Shown: positions 1-5,131 of the stretch, piece after piece
How the letters are laid out: each line of letters starts with the position of its first letter
Numbering within the stretch: position 1 is the first letter of the stretch
From: Asticcacaulis sp.
Lineage (GTDB): Bacteria; Pseudomonadota; Alphaproteobacteria; Caulobacterales; Caulobacteraceae
Assembly: GCF_020217185.1 (NCBI RefSeq)
Contig: NZ_JAIWNX010000111.1
Span: forward strand, 1 to 10,000
DNA length: 10,000 bases
Direction: 5' to 3'
Notes under the pieces: model-generated
The model's database searches: none
What the model was told of the DNA's origin: nothing
What the model saw: the letters and a program-made list of their open reading frames with translations, nothing else
Translations under genes and position numbers: made by a program

Positions 1-63
1 CTGACGGATGCGGTCGCGATCGGCGCTATCCTTGCAACTGAACATGACGATGTGACGCAGCAT
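1..63 (-). CDS. Dabb-family (stress-responsive alpha/beta barrel) protein, N-terminal fragment
   Basis: Only the first 21 codons are inside the window; the gene runs off the left edge. The peptide begins MLRHIVMFSCKDSADRDRIR. An N-terminal beta strand of the form M-(I/L)-(R/K)-H-I-V-(M/L)-F followed by a short charged turn and helix is the usual opening of Dabb-domain (PF07876) proteins, small dimeric ferredoxin-like barrels of about 100 residues. I chose the ATG at 63 because it preserves that first strand; an internal ATG at 46 would remove it. No strong ribosome binding site is visible: a GAGGGG-like run lies about 30 nt upstream. The reaction, if any, cannot be deduced; the family includes stress-induced proteins and a few cyclases. 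The 95 bp between this gene and the MerC-like gene, on the same strand, leaves co-transcription open. Confidence 0.6.
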   Translation of the reverse strand, partial: MLRHIVMFSCKDSADRDRIRQ

Positions 64-158
64 CGGGGCAATCCGTACAAAATGTAACCGCCGCCCCTCT
101 TAAAGCGTCAGGCGGCTCAGTCAACCGTCATGAGGGAAAATGCCGGGCTTAAAAAGGC

Positions 159-599
159 TCAGGCGTGCTTATGGCCCCGGCGATGCAGGCGCGAATTGAG
201 ATAGTGCGCCCCGGCGACAAACACCGCGCCGATAATGCTGATCAGGGTTTCATGCGCAGCCACCACCGGCACAAAGGCCGCCGCCGCCAGAAGGCCCAGA
301 CCAATAACCGCCAAAGCGGCCACCAGCGGCTTTTTCCAACCGCCCGTGCGGTGCAGCGCCCAGATGCTCAGCGGCGCGGCCATCAGGATCAGCACCTGAT
401 GCACCAGATGGTCGCCCGCCACCTGACCCAGCACCGGCAGGGCCGCCACGGCAAACGGCAGCAGCAGACAGTGCGCCAGACACAGGCCCGACAGGCCAAT
501 GGCGGTGGCATCCATCCACGAATTCGGCTTGGGGTCGGGCGCGGTGGTCATAGGGGGCGGGGGCTTCGCAGCTTCGGAGCAAGATCGGGCTTCAGACAT
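159..599 (-). CDS. MerC-domain small integral membrane protein
   Basis: A 146-residue protein with a hydrophilic, proline-rich N-terminus (about 1-28) and four predicted membrane segments (about 31-53, 65-83, 90-112, 116-134). The first segment carries the family's cysteine motif: G38-L-C40-L-A-H43-C44-L-L-L-P. MerC proteins of mercury operons are inner-membrane Hg(II) carriers that use this pair and a second cysteine pair near the C-terminus. Here the second pair is absent, and the protein ends in a His/Arg/Lys tail (HRRGHKHA). No merR, merT, merP or merA is visible nearby. Two palindromes resembling Zur sites lie upstream, so a zinc-related role is a reasonable inference, not a proof. The start is uncertain: the ATG at 599 has only a weak AAAGAG about 15 nt upstream, and Met17 (position 551) is an alternative that gives a more typical MerC length. 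Confidence 0.75.
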   Translation of the reverse strand: MSEARSCSEAAKPPPPMTTAPDPKPNSWMDATAIGLSGLCLAHCLLLPFAVAALPVLGQVAGDHLVHQVLILMAAPLSIWALHRTGGWKKPLVAALAVIGLGLLAAAAFVPVVAAHETLISIIGAVFVAGAHYLNSRLHRRGHKHA

Positions 600-616
600 A
601 TGTTATACCGTAACTC
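600..616. promoter_or_regulatory. Weak Zur-box-like palindrome abutting the MerC start
   Basis: ATGTTATACCGTAACTC matches 12 of 16 defined positions of the enterobacterial Zur consensus as I recall it (ATGTTATA-N-TATAACAT). On the minus strand it contains TATAAC, which could itself be a -10 element. In that case transcription would start inside the first annotated codons and translation would use the internal start at 551. Weaker than the partner site at 653-669. Confidence 0.3.
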
Positions 617-652
617 TTTGCAAGGGGCGACGAAAAAGATAGCCCAACTCAC

Positions 653-669
653 ATGTTACTTTATAACAT
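653..669. promoter_or_regulatory. Zur-box-like palindrome upstream of the MerC-domain gene
   Basis: ATGTTACTTTATAACAT is an inverted repeat with perfect 6-bp arms (ATGTTA/TAACAT) and a 5-bp centre. It matches 14 of the 16 defined positions of the E. coli-type Zur consensus (ATGTTATA-N-TATAACAT), including its 17-bp length. It lies 54 bp upstream of the MerC ATG and just beyond the deacetylase stop codon, an AT-rich island in GC-rich DNA. Binding by Zur is inference; other Fur-family proteins recognise related sites. Confidence 0.5.
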
Positions 670-691
670 TTTTAGCAAGCCCTCTGACCGA

Positions 692-1420
692 CTATTTTTC
701 CCACTCGATATGCACCACCTTATAGCCATTGGCTTTCAGCGCTTTCAGCATCTGCGGCAGGGCCGCCGCCGTGCTGTCCTGACCGTCGTGCATCAGAATA
801 ATGCCGCCGCCCTTGCCCTTTAGGCGTTCCAGCAAACGCGCCGTGAGCATGTCCGGCGTCTGATCTGGCAGCCAGTCGTCAATGCCCAGATCGACCGACA
901 TCACCGTGATCTTTTGGGCTTTCAGCGCCTCCATCAGGGTCGGGCTTTCGCCCAAAAACGGAAAGCGATAGGCCGGGGCGGCGTGGCCGAAGGTCGCGGC
1001 GTAAATGTCCTGCGTCGTTTTCAGATCGGCTGCCTGCGCGTCGGGGCTCAGTTGCGTCATGTTGAGGTGCGTCAGGCTGTGCATGGCCGTCGAATGGCCG
1101 CCCGCCGCCACCTGACGCGCCAGATCGGGGTGTTTGGCCATATTGTCGCCGACCATGAAAAAGGTCGCCTTCACGCACTGATCGGCCAGCGCCTTGAGCA
1201 CCGGGGGTGTCGATTCGGTGCGCGGCCCGTCATCGAAGGTCAGCACCACCTCGCCCGGCTGCAAGGGCAAGGCCCCGTGCTGCGCCGTGCCGTAGGCGGC
1301 CCCTTCGCGCTTTAAAACCAGCGTCCGTGATGTCCCCAAAGCGTCCGGCGCACAGGCGAGCGCCGTCACCGGCGCGGCGGCCAGACTCACACAGGCCGCG
1401 ACAACAAGCGAACGAATCAT
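692..1420 (-). CDS. Secreted NodB-type polysaccharide deacetylase (carbohydrate esterase family 4)
   Basis: A 242-residue protein with a signal peptide (about 1-22, with C23 just after) and one NodB domain (about 56-240). The five CE4 motifs are visible: motif 1 TFDDGP (D63 and D64, base and metal ligand), motif 2 H114-S-L-T-H118 (metal ligands), motif 3 Y-R152-F-P-F, motif 4 D177-x-G-x-D181-D-W183, motif 5 LMH211DG. The family removes N- or O-acetyl groups from peptidoglycan, chitin oligomers or xylan; the substrate here is not evident. I chose the ATG at 1420 because a clean GGGGAG lies about 8 nt upstream and a signal peptide follows at once. The open frame continues upstream to 1651, but that stretch has no export signal and runs through the hairpins. 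The gene is divergent from the GH2 gene, so a joint role in glycan processing is possible. Confidence 0.88.
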   Translation of the reverse strand: MIRSLVVAACVSLAAAPVTALACAPDALGTSRTLVLKREGAAYGTAQHGALPLQPGEVVLTFDDGPRTESTPPVLKALADQCVKATFFMVGDNMAKHPDLARQVAAGGHSTAMHSLTHLNMTQLSPDAQAADLKTTQDIYAATFGHAAPAYRFPFLGESPTLMEALKAQKITVMSVDLGIDDWLPDQTPDMLTARLLERLKGKGGGIILMHDGQDSTAAALPQMLKALKANGYKVVHIEWEK

Positions 1421-1520
1421 GCAACACACTCCCCAAAGATGATCCGGACGGATAAACCCGCACGGTCTTATTTGCAGCCATATTGCCTGCATAATCGACC
1501 GTTGGAAAGCCGTTAGGGTG

Positions 1521-1528
1521 ATTATAGC
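1521..1528 (-). promoter_or_regulatory. Probable -10 element for the deacetylase gene
   Basis: The minus strand reads GCTATAAT, containing a perfect TATAAT hexamer and matching 7 of 8 positions of the Caulobacter housekeeping -10 consensus (GCTANAWC, from memory). The -35 is poor (TTCAGC about 15 bp upstream). The implied transcript would have a leader of roughly 90-95 nt before the ATG at 1420. Confidence 0.4.
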
Positions 1529-1567
1529 AACGGCCGAAGATGCTGAACGCATCCGGCCATTGAAAAC

Positions 1568-1610
1568 TCGCGAATGTCTCTTGTGCATCACAGGCACGAG
1601 ACATTCGCGA
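1568..1610. repeat. Perfect 13-bp inverted repeat (hairpin 1) in the divergent intergenic region
   Basis: TCGCGAATGTCTC (1568-1580) and GAGACATTCGCGA (1598-1610) are exact reverse complements separated by 17 nt. Inside the loop, GTGC (1583-1586) can pair with GCAC (1594-1597) with a TT bulge, extending the stem. No T-tract follows on either strand, so it does not look like an intrinsic terminator. It lies between divergent genes, where none is expected. Confidence 0.85.
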
Positions 1611-1615
1611 AACGC

Positions 1616-1648
1616 ATACCCGTCGTCATTTCCAATGACGACGGGTAT
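1616..1648. repeat. Perfect 15-bp inverted repeat with 3-nt loop (hairpin 2) just ahead of the GH2 gene
   Basis: ATACCCGTCGTCATT (1616-1630) and AATGACGACGGGTAT (1634-1648) are exact reverse complements around TCC. The right arm ends about 10 nt before the AAGAGGA ribosome binding site of the GH2 gene. It lies 5 bp from hairpin 1. If transcribed, it would form a very stable structure in the GH2 leader; no T-run follows. Confidence 0.88.
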
Positions 1649-1675
1649 CATATCTAAAAAGAGGATACGCCAAGG

Positions 1676-3757
1676 ATGAGCCTCCCCCGCGCCCTGATCT
1701 TCGCCCTGCTAGCCTGTATCAGCATCGCCCTGCCCGCTACCGCACAGATTCACGCCACGGCCTCGCTCGATACGGGCTGGCGCTTTCTGAGGGCCGATGC
1801 CAAAGGCGCCGAAGCCCCCGCCTTTGACGACAGCGCGTGGCGCGTGGCCACCCTGCCCCACACGGCCAATGCCGGCGATGGCGAAGACGGCCCGACGGCG
1901 GGCAAAAGCGACTATTACCGCGGCACCATGTGGTATCGCAAAGCCATCGACCTGAAGGCCCTGCCCGCCAGCAAGCGGCTCTATCTGCAATTCGACGGCG
2001 CGGCGCTGGTCAGTGACGTGTTCGTCAACGGCACCTTCGTCGGGCGGCACGAAGGCGGTTACGCCACCTTCCGGTTTGATGTTTCGCCTTACGTCACCGC
2101 CGGGCGCAATGTGATCGCCGTGCGCGTGTCCAACGCCGTCTGGCCGCATATCGCGCCGCCGGGTGGGGATTTCACCGTGTATGGCGGGCTCTATCGCGGC
2201 GTGTCGCTGATCGAAGCGCGCGAAGCCGGGTTCGACTGGCTCGATCACGGCTCATCCGCCGTCGCCGTCACCACGCCCACCGTGTCCACCCAAAGCGCGA
2301 CCCTGAATATCCGCGTCGGCCTGCGCAACCATCGTGCTCAGGCGGCGCGCCTGATCGTGCAGACGCGCATTTTCGATGCGTCGGGCACACCGGTCTTGAG
2401 CGTTTCCAAGGCCGTCAACGTCGCCGCCAACGGCACGGCCACGGCTGACCTGAAAGGCGAACTGCGAGCGCCGCGCCTGTGGAACGGGCGAAAAGACCCC
2501 TACCTTTATTCGGCGGTGACCGAAATCAGCGACGACCGCGCCACGCTGGACCGCAATTCGGTCGCCTTCGGCATCCGTTCCGTGCGTTTCGATGCGCAAA
2601 AGGGGCTTTTACTCAATGGCCAGCCCTATGAGGTCAATGGCGTCAACCTGCACGCCAGCCGCGCGGGTAAGGGCGGGGCGATCACCCCGGCCGATATTGT
2701 CGAAGACTTCAACCTCATCGACGAGATGGGGGCGACAGCCGTGCGACTGGTCCACTATCCGCACGCCGAAACGGCCTATGAAGAGGCCGACCGGCGCGGG
2801 CTTCTGGTCCTCACCGAGATTCCGCTGGTCGGCCACCTGCCTGTGGTGACCGAAGCGATCCGCGCCAATGCGGCGCAGCAACTGCGCGAACTGATCCGGC
2901 AGAACCTCAACCACCCCTCGGTGATCGCCTGGGGGCTGGGCAACGAACTGCACGGCGAAACCGCGGCCATAGCCGGTCTGTTCCGCGAACTGAATACCGT
3001 GAGTAAAACCGAAGACCCGACGCGGGCGACGATCTACGCCCATTGCTGCGTCGCCGACGACGATGCCCGCGCCCTCGTCACCGATCAGCTCGGCTTCAAC
3101 CGCTATTTCGGCTGGTATCCGGAACAGAAGGGCACGCTGGGCGACTGGGCGGACGCCTATCACAAGCGCTTCCCGACCAAGCCCTTCGCCGTCACCGAAT
3201 ACGGCGCGGGCGGCAGCGTCGCCCATCAGGACGACACCCCCGGCGCGGTCGTGCCCGCCTCCGGCTGGCATCCCGAACAGTATCAGGCGCTGTATCACGA
3301 AACCAACTGGGCCATGCTGAAGGCCCGCCCCTTCATCTGGGGCCGGTTCGTGTGGCAGATGTTCGACGCGGCCTCGGACGGGCGCAACGAAGGCGAGCAG
3401 TCGGGCATCAACGACAAGGGCCTGGTCACCTATGACCGCAAAACGCGCAAGGACGCCTTCTGGTTCTACAAGGCGCAGTGGTCGAAGGCCCCGGTGGTCT
3501 ATATCACCTCGCGCCGCTTCAATCAGCGCTCTGAGCCGCGCGCCGATGTGAAGATCTACACCAATCAGCCGCAGATCACCCTGACAGTTAATGGTGCCAA
3601 GCTGGCGACGCAAAACGCCGTCAATGGCGTGGTGATCTTCAAAAGCGTGCCGCTCAATCCCGGCGTCAATACGATACAGGCCGAAAACGGCGCCTATTAC
3701 GACCGCGTGCGCTGGGCCTACATGACGCCCATGGACACCCTTATCCCCACACCCTGA
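1676..3757 (+). CDS. Exported glycoside hydrolase family 2 enzyme (beta-galactosidase-like)
   Basis: A 693-residue protein. A signal peptide (1-23, likely cut after ATA before Q24) sends it to the periplasm or outside. GH2 domains follow in order: sugar-binding jelly roll (about 25-185, with Y-G-G-L-Y-R-G at 169-175), immunoglobulin-like domain (about 195-302), TIM barrel (about 303-605), and a C-terminal Ig-like domain (about 620-685) resembling the DUF4982 type. The acid/base is E424 in W-G-L-G-N-E and the nucleophile is E508 in T-E-Y-G. H326, H360 (VHYPH) and E381 match conserved barrel residues. The segment GVNLHAS departs from the usual GVNRH, with Leu replacing Arg. It is shorter than LacZ (about 1,020 residues) but normal for Bacteroides/Xanthomonas-type GH2. 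The ATG at 1676 has AAGAGGA about 10 nt upstream. It is followed after 69 bp by the LacI gene. Beta-glucuronidase or beta-mannosidase activity is not excluded. Confidence 0.88.
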   Translation: MSLPRALIFALLACISIALPATAQIHATASLDTGWRFLRADAKGAEAPAFDDSAWRVATLPHTANAGDGEDGPTAGKSDYYRGTMWYRKAIDLKALPASKRLYLQFDGAALVSDVFVNGTFVGRHEGGYATFRFDVSPYVTAGRNVIAVRVSNAVWPHIAPPGGDFTVYGGLYRGVSLIEAREAGFDWLDHGSSAVAVTTPTVSTQSATLNIRVGLRNHRAQAARLIVQTRIFDASGTPVLSVSKAVNVAANGTATADLKGELRAPRLWNGRKDPYLYSAVTEISDDRATLDRNSVAFGIRSVRFDAQKGLLLNGQPYEVNGVNLHASRAGKGGAITPADIVEDFNLIDEMGATAVRLVHYPHAETAYEEADRRGLLVLTEIPLVGHLPVVTEAIRANAAQQLRELIRQNLNHPSVIAWGLGNELHGETAAIAGLFRELNTVSKTEDPTRATIYAHCCVADDDARALVTDQLGFNRYFGWYPEQKGTLGDWADAYHKRFPTKPFAVTEYGAGGSVAHQDDTPGAVVPASGWHPEQYQALYHETNWAMLKARPFIWGRFVWQMFDAASDGRNEGEQSGINDKGLVTYDRKTRKDAFWFYKAQWSKAPVVYITSRRFNQRSEPRADVKIYTNQPQITLTVNGAKLATQNAVNGVVIFKSVPLNPGVNTIQAENGAYYDRVRWAYMTPMDTLIPTP

Positions 3758-3826
3758 CATTGAATACACTTTGCATTTGCCACAAGGGCGATTAAGCAAG
3801 CGGTATTCGCAAAGGATTATCGCATC

Positions 3827-4840
3827 GTGTCGCCCCGCCCCCGCCTTCAGGATATAGCCCGCATCGCCGGCGTGTCGGTGGCTACCGTGTCGCGTGCCCT
3901 GTCCGATTCGCCGTCGGTCAACCGCGTCACCAAGCGGCGCATCTGGTCGATTGCGCGCGAGCACAACTATTTCGGCGATGCCGAAGCGCCTGTGCCGATG
4001 TCCGGTGCCAATGCCACCATCGCCATCGTCATCCCACCGCCGCACGGGCGCGAAGGGCGCTTCTCTGATCCCTTCTATCTGGAAATGATCTCCGATGTCG
4101 GCGAAGCGGCGCGCGACATGGGCTGCGACCTGCTGCTGTCGCACCTGACGCCCAAGAACCAGCACGACCTGACGTCCCTGATGCACAATATCCGCGCCGA
4201 CGGGGTGATCTTTCTGGGGCAGTCCTACCTGCACGAACGCTTCAACCATCTGATGAAGTCGCACCGCAACTTCATCGTCTGGGGGGCGGAAATCGCCGGT
4301 CAGACCTATTGCAGCGTCGGTTCGGACAATCTGCACGGCGGGGCGCGCGCCACGGCACATCTGGCGCGGCTGGGGCGGCGGCGCATCGCCTATCTGGGCG
4401 ATGTCGGCGAAGCCCCGGAAATGAAGCAGCGCTATCAGGGCTATCTCAACGCCCTGAACGCCGCCGGGCTCGACTTCGACCCGCAACTGATCGTGCCCTG
4501 TCACTTCGAGATGGAGTCGGCGCAGGCCGCCGTCACCCACCTCCTGTACAAGGGCATAGACTTTGACGGCATCTTCGCCGCCTCAGACATCATTGCGCTG
4601 GGGGCCATCAAGGGGCTGACGCGCGGCGGGCGCAACGTGCCGCAGGACGTCTCGGTCGTGGGTTACGACAATATCCAGCTCGCCGCCTATGCCCATCCCA
4701 TGCTGACCACCATATCGCAGGAACTGGCGCGCGCCGGCCGGCTGATGGTGTCGAAACTGCTGGGGTCGCTCAATGAGGGCGAAATGCTGTCCGAGCGTCT
4801 TTCGACCGAACTGGTCGTGCGCGAATCCTGCGGCGGGTAG
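3827..4840 (+). CDS. LacI/GalR-family transcriptional regulator with an atypical hinge
   Basis: A 337-residue protein of ordinary LacI-family length. The helix-turn-helix spans about residues 6-25 (LQDIARIAGVSVATVSRAL). The periplasmic-binding-protein-like sensor domain starts near A63-T-I-A-I-V-I and ends in the family's closing segment (Q-D-V-S-V-V-G-Y-D-N, about 277-286). The linker is unusual: the family's hinge helix normally reads N-x-x-A-x-x-L, with the Leu wedging into the operator's central CG step. Here the aligned positions are D51, A54 and P57. The start is a GTG at 3827 with AAAGGA 10 nt upstream; it places the HTH at the normal distance from the N-terminus. It lies 69 bp after the GH2 gene on the same strand, so co-transcription or its own promoter are both possible; a TTTGCAT element (3770-3776) recurs twice in the receptor leader. 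The likely effector is a sugar released by the GH2 enzyme. Confidence 0.9.
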   Translation: MSPRPRLQDIARIAGVSVATVSRALSDSPSVNRVTKRRIWSIAREHNYFGDAEAPVPMSGANATIAIVIPPPHGREGRFSDPFYLEMISDVGEAARDMGCDLLLSHLTPKNQHDLTSLMHNIRADGVIFLGQSYLHERFNHLMKSHRNFIVWGAEIAGQTYCSVGSDNLHGGARATAHLARLGRRRIAYLGDVGEAPEMKQRYQGYLNALNAAGLDFDPQLIVPCHFEMESAQAAVTHLLYKGIDFDGIFAASDIIALGAIKGLTRGGRNVPQDVSVVGYDNIQLAAYAHPMLTTISQELARAGRLMVSKLLGSLNEGEMLSERLSTELVVRESCGG

Positions 4841-4850
4841 ACCCCTCAGA

Positions 4851-4879
4851 TTGACCCAGGGTCAGATGTTAGCGCTATC
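4851..4879 (+). promoter_or_regulatory. Candidate upstream promoter overlapping the operator-like site
   Basis: TTGACC (4851-4856) is followed after 17 bp by GCTATC (4874-4879), close to the Caulobacter TTGAC / GCTA pattern, though the downstream half of the -10 is poor. The TAGCGCTA core falls on the -10, which would allow repression by steric block. This promoter would give a leader of about 350 nt. Confidence 0.3.
4852..4864. promoter_or_regulatory. Perfect 13-bp palindrome TGACCCAGGGTCA
   Basis: TGACCC/GGGTCA arms of 6 bp around one central A, 11 bp after the LacI stop codon. Its centre lies about 15 bp from the centre of the TAGCGCTA site. The stem is too short and lacks a T-run, so it is unlikely to be a terminator. 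A regulator site is plausible, but I cannot name the protein. Confidence 0.4.
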
Positions 4880-4880
4880 G
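4867..4880. promoter_or_regulatory. LacI-family (xyl-box-like) operator
   Basis: TGTTAGCGCTATCG contains the perfect 8-bp palindrome TAGCGCTA with its central CG step. It differs at 2 of 14 positions from the TGTTAGCGCTACCA-type motif described, as I recall, for XylR-class LacI regulators controlling TonB receptors and sugar genes in Caulobacter and Xanthomonas. It lies 27 bp downstream of a LacI-family gene and upstream of a TonB receptor gene. Whether the local regulator binds it is inference, and the atypical hinge of that regulator makes this a real question. Confidence 0.55.
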
Positions 4881-4903
4881 TAAAATTTGCATAATTTTGT
4901 AAA

Positions 4904-4925
4904 TTTTTGCATTAAATTGCAAAAA
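4904..4925. promoter_or_regulatory. AT-rich inverted repeat TTTTTGCA / TGCAAAAA
   Basis: Perfect 8-bp arms (4904-4911 and 4918-4925) separated by TTAAAT. The right arm overlaps the TTGCAA that could serve as the -35 of the promoter candidate at 4917-4943, an arrangement suited to operator control. Confidence 0.45.
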
Positions 4926-4943
4926 CAGTACCCTTGGTATGAT
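4917..4943 (+). promoter_or_regulatory. Promoter candidate A: TTGCAA, 15 bp, TATGAT
   Basis: TTGCAA (4917-4922) is followed after 15 bp by TATGAT (4938-4943), 5 of 6 matches to TATAAT. The spacing is short for a sigma-70 promoter; ATTGCA at 4915-4920 gives 17 bp but a weaker -35. It begins with TTGCAAAAACA, the 11-mer that also opens candidate B. Confidence 0.35.
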
Positions 4944-4949
4944 CCGAGA

Positions 4950-4978
4950 TTGCGAGATATTTACCTCGCAAATGCGAG
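4950..4978. promoter_or_regulatory. Overlapping inverted repeats of TTGCGAG / CTCGCAA half-sites
   Basis: Three half-sites in alternating orientation: TTGCGAG (4950-4956), CTCGCAA (4965-4971) and TGCGAG (4973-4978). The first pair forms 7-bp arms with an 8-bp gap; the second pair forms CTCGCA-AA-TGCGAG. The shared central half-site would allow two mutually exclusive hairpins or two alternative dimer footprints. Confidence 0.4.
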
Positions 4979-5012
4979 AAAAAGTGACTGAATCCGCCCT
5001 ATTGTCGCACAA

Positions 5013-5022
5013 TTGCGCGCAA
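5013..5022. promoter_or_regulatory. 10-bp palindrome TTGCGCGCAA
   Basis: Perfect palindrome within the receptor leader, preceded immediately by TTGTCGCACAA (5002-5012), a related imperfect one. Both share TTG...CAA ends with the half-sites at 4950-4978, so they may belong to the same family of sites. Short palindromes can occur by chance. Confidence 0.25.
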
Positions 5023-5089
5023 AACGTTACATCAGAGCCACAAGCAACCTCAAAGCGTACAGGAAATCCGGGGCAATATTTTCACTCAG

Positions 5090-5115
5090 TTGCAAAAACA
5101 TTAACTCCGTATCAT
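5090..5115 (+). promoter_or_regulatory. Promoter candidate B: TTGCAA, 14 bp, TATCAT
   Basis: TTGCAAAAACA (5090-5100) repeats the 11-mer of candidate A and is again followed by a -10-like hexamer, TATCAT (5110-5115). The spacing is 14 bp, too short for an ideal sigma-70 promoter. If used, the leader before the receptor ATG would be about 110 nt. Confidence 0.25.
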
Positions 5116-5120
5116 AGACC

Positions 5121-5131
5121 CCGGACACGGC
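5121..5131. repeat. CCGGACACGGC direct repeat, copy 1
   Basis: The same 11-mer occurs at 5241-5251, exactly 120 bp downstream, inside the first codons of the receptor. Flanking bases are also partly shared: ATCAT sits at the same place before both copies (5111-5115 and 5231-5235). Could be a decayed small duplication or chance. Confidence 0.4.

Noticed and set aside
159..599. Part of a mercury-resistance operon
   Set aside because: No merR, merT, merP or merA is visible and the distal cysteine pair is missing; only the general MerC fold is supported.
165..725. A 186-codon plus-strand open frame over the MerC gene
   Set aside because: Arg/Gln/His-rich antisense translation of a clear four-helix membrane protein; it runs through the Zur-like boxes.
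1568..1648. CRISPR repeats or insertion-sequence ends
   Set aside because: The two hairpins differ in sequence, there is no spacer periodicity, and no transposase or target duplication is visible.
1421..1651. N-terminal extension of the deacetylase to an ATG at 1651
   Set aside because: The extension would bury the signal peptide, is encoded by the two hairpins, and has no ribosome site, whereas the ATG at 1420 has GGGGAG at good spacing.
2609..4540. A 643-codon open frame on the minus strand across the GH2 and LacI genes
   Set aside because: It crosses two well-supported genes and their intergenic gap, is rich in Arg/Gly/His/Asp with no recognisable domain, and is what GC-rich antisense frames normally yield.
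4936..4954. A sigma-54 promoter (GG...TTGC) in the receptor leader
   Set aside because: The distance between the GG and GC pairs is about 14 bp instead of the required 10, so the geometry is wrong.
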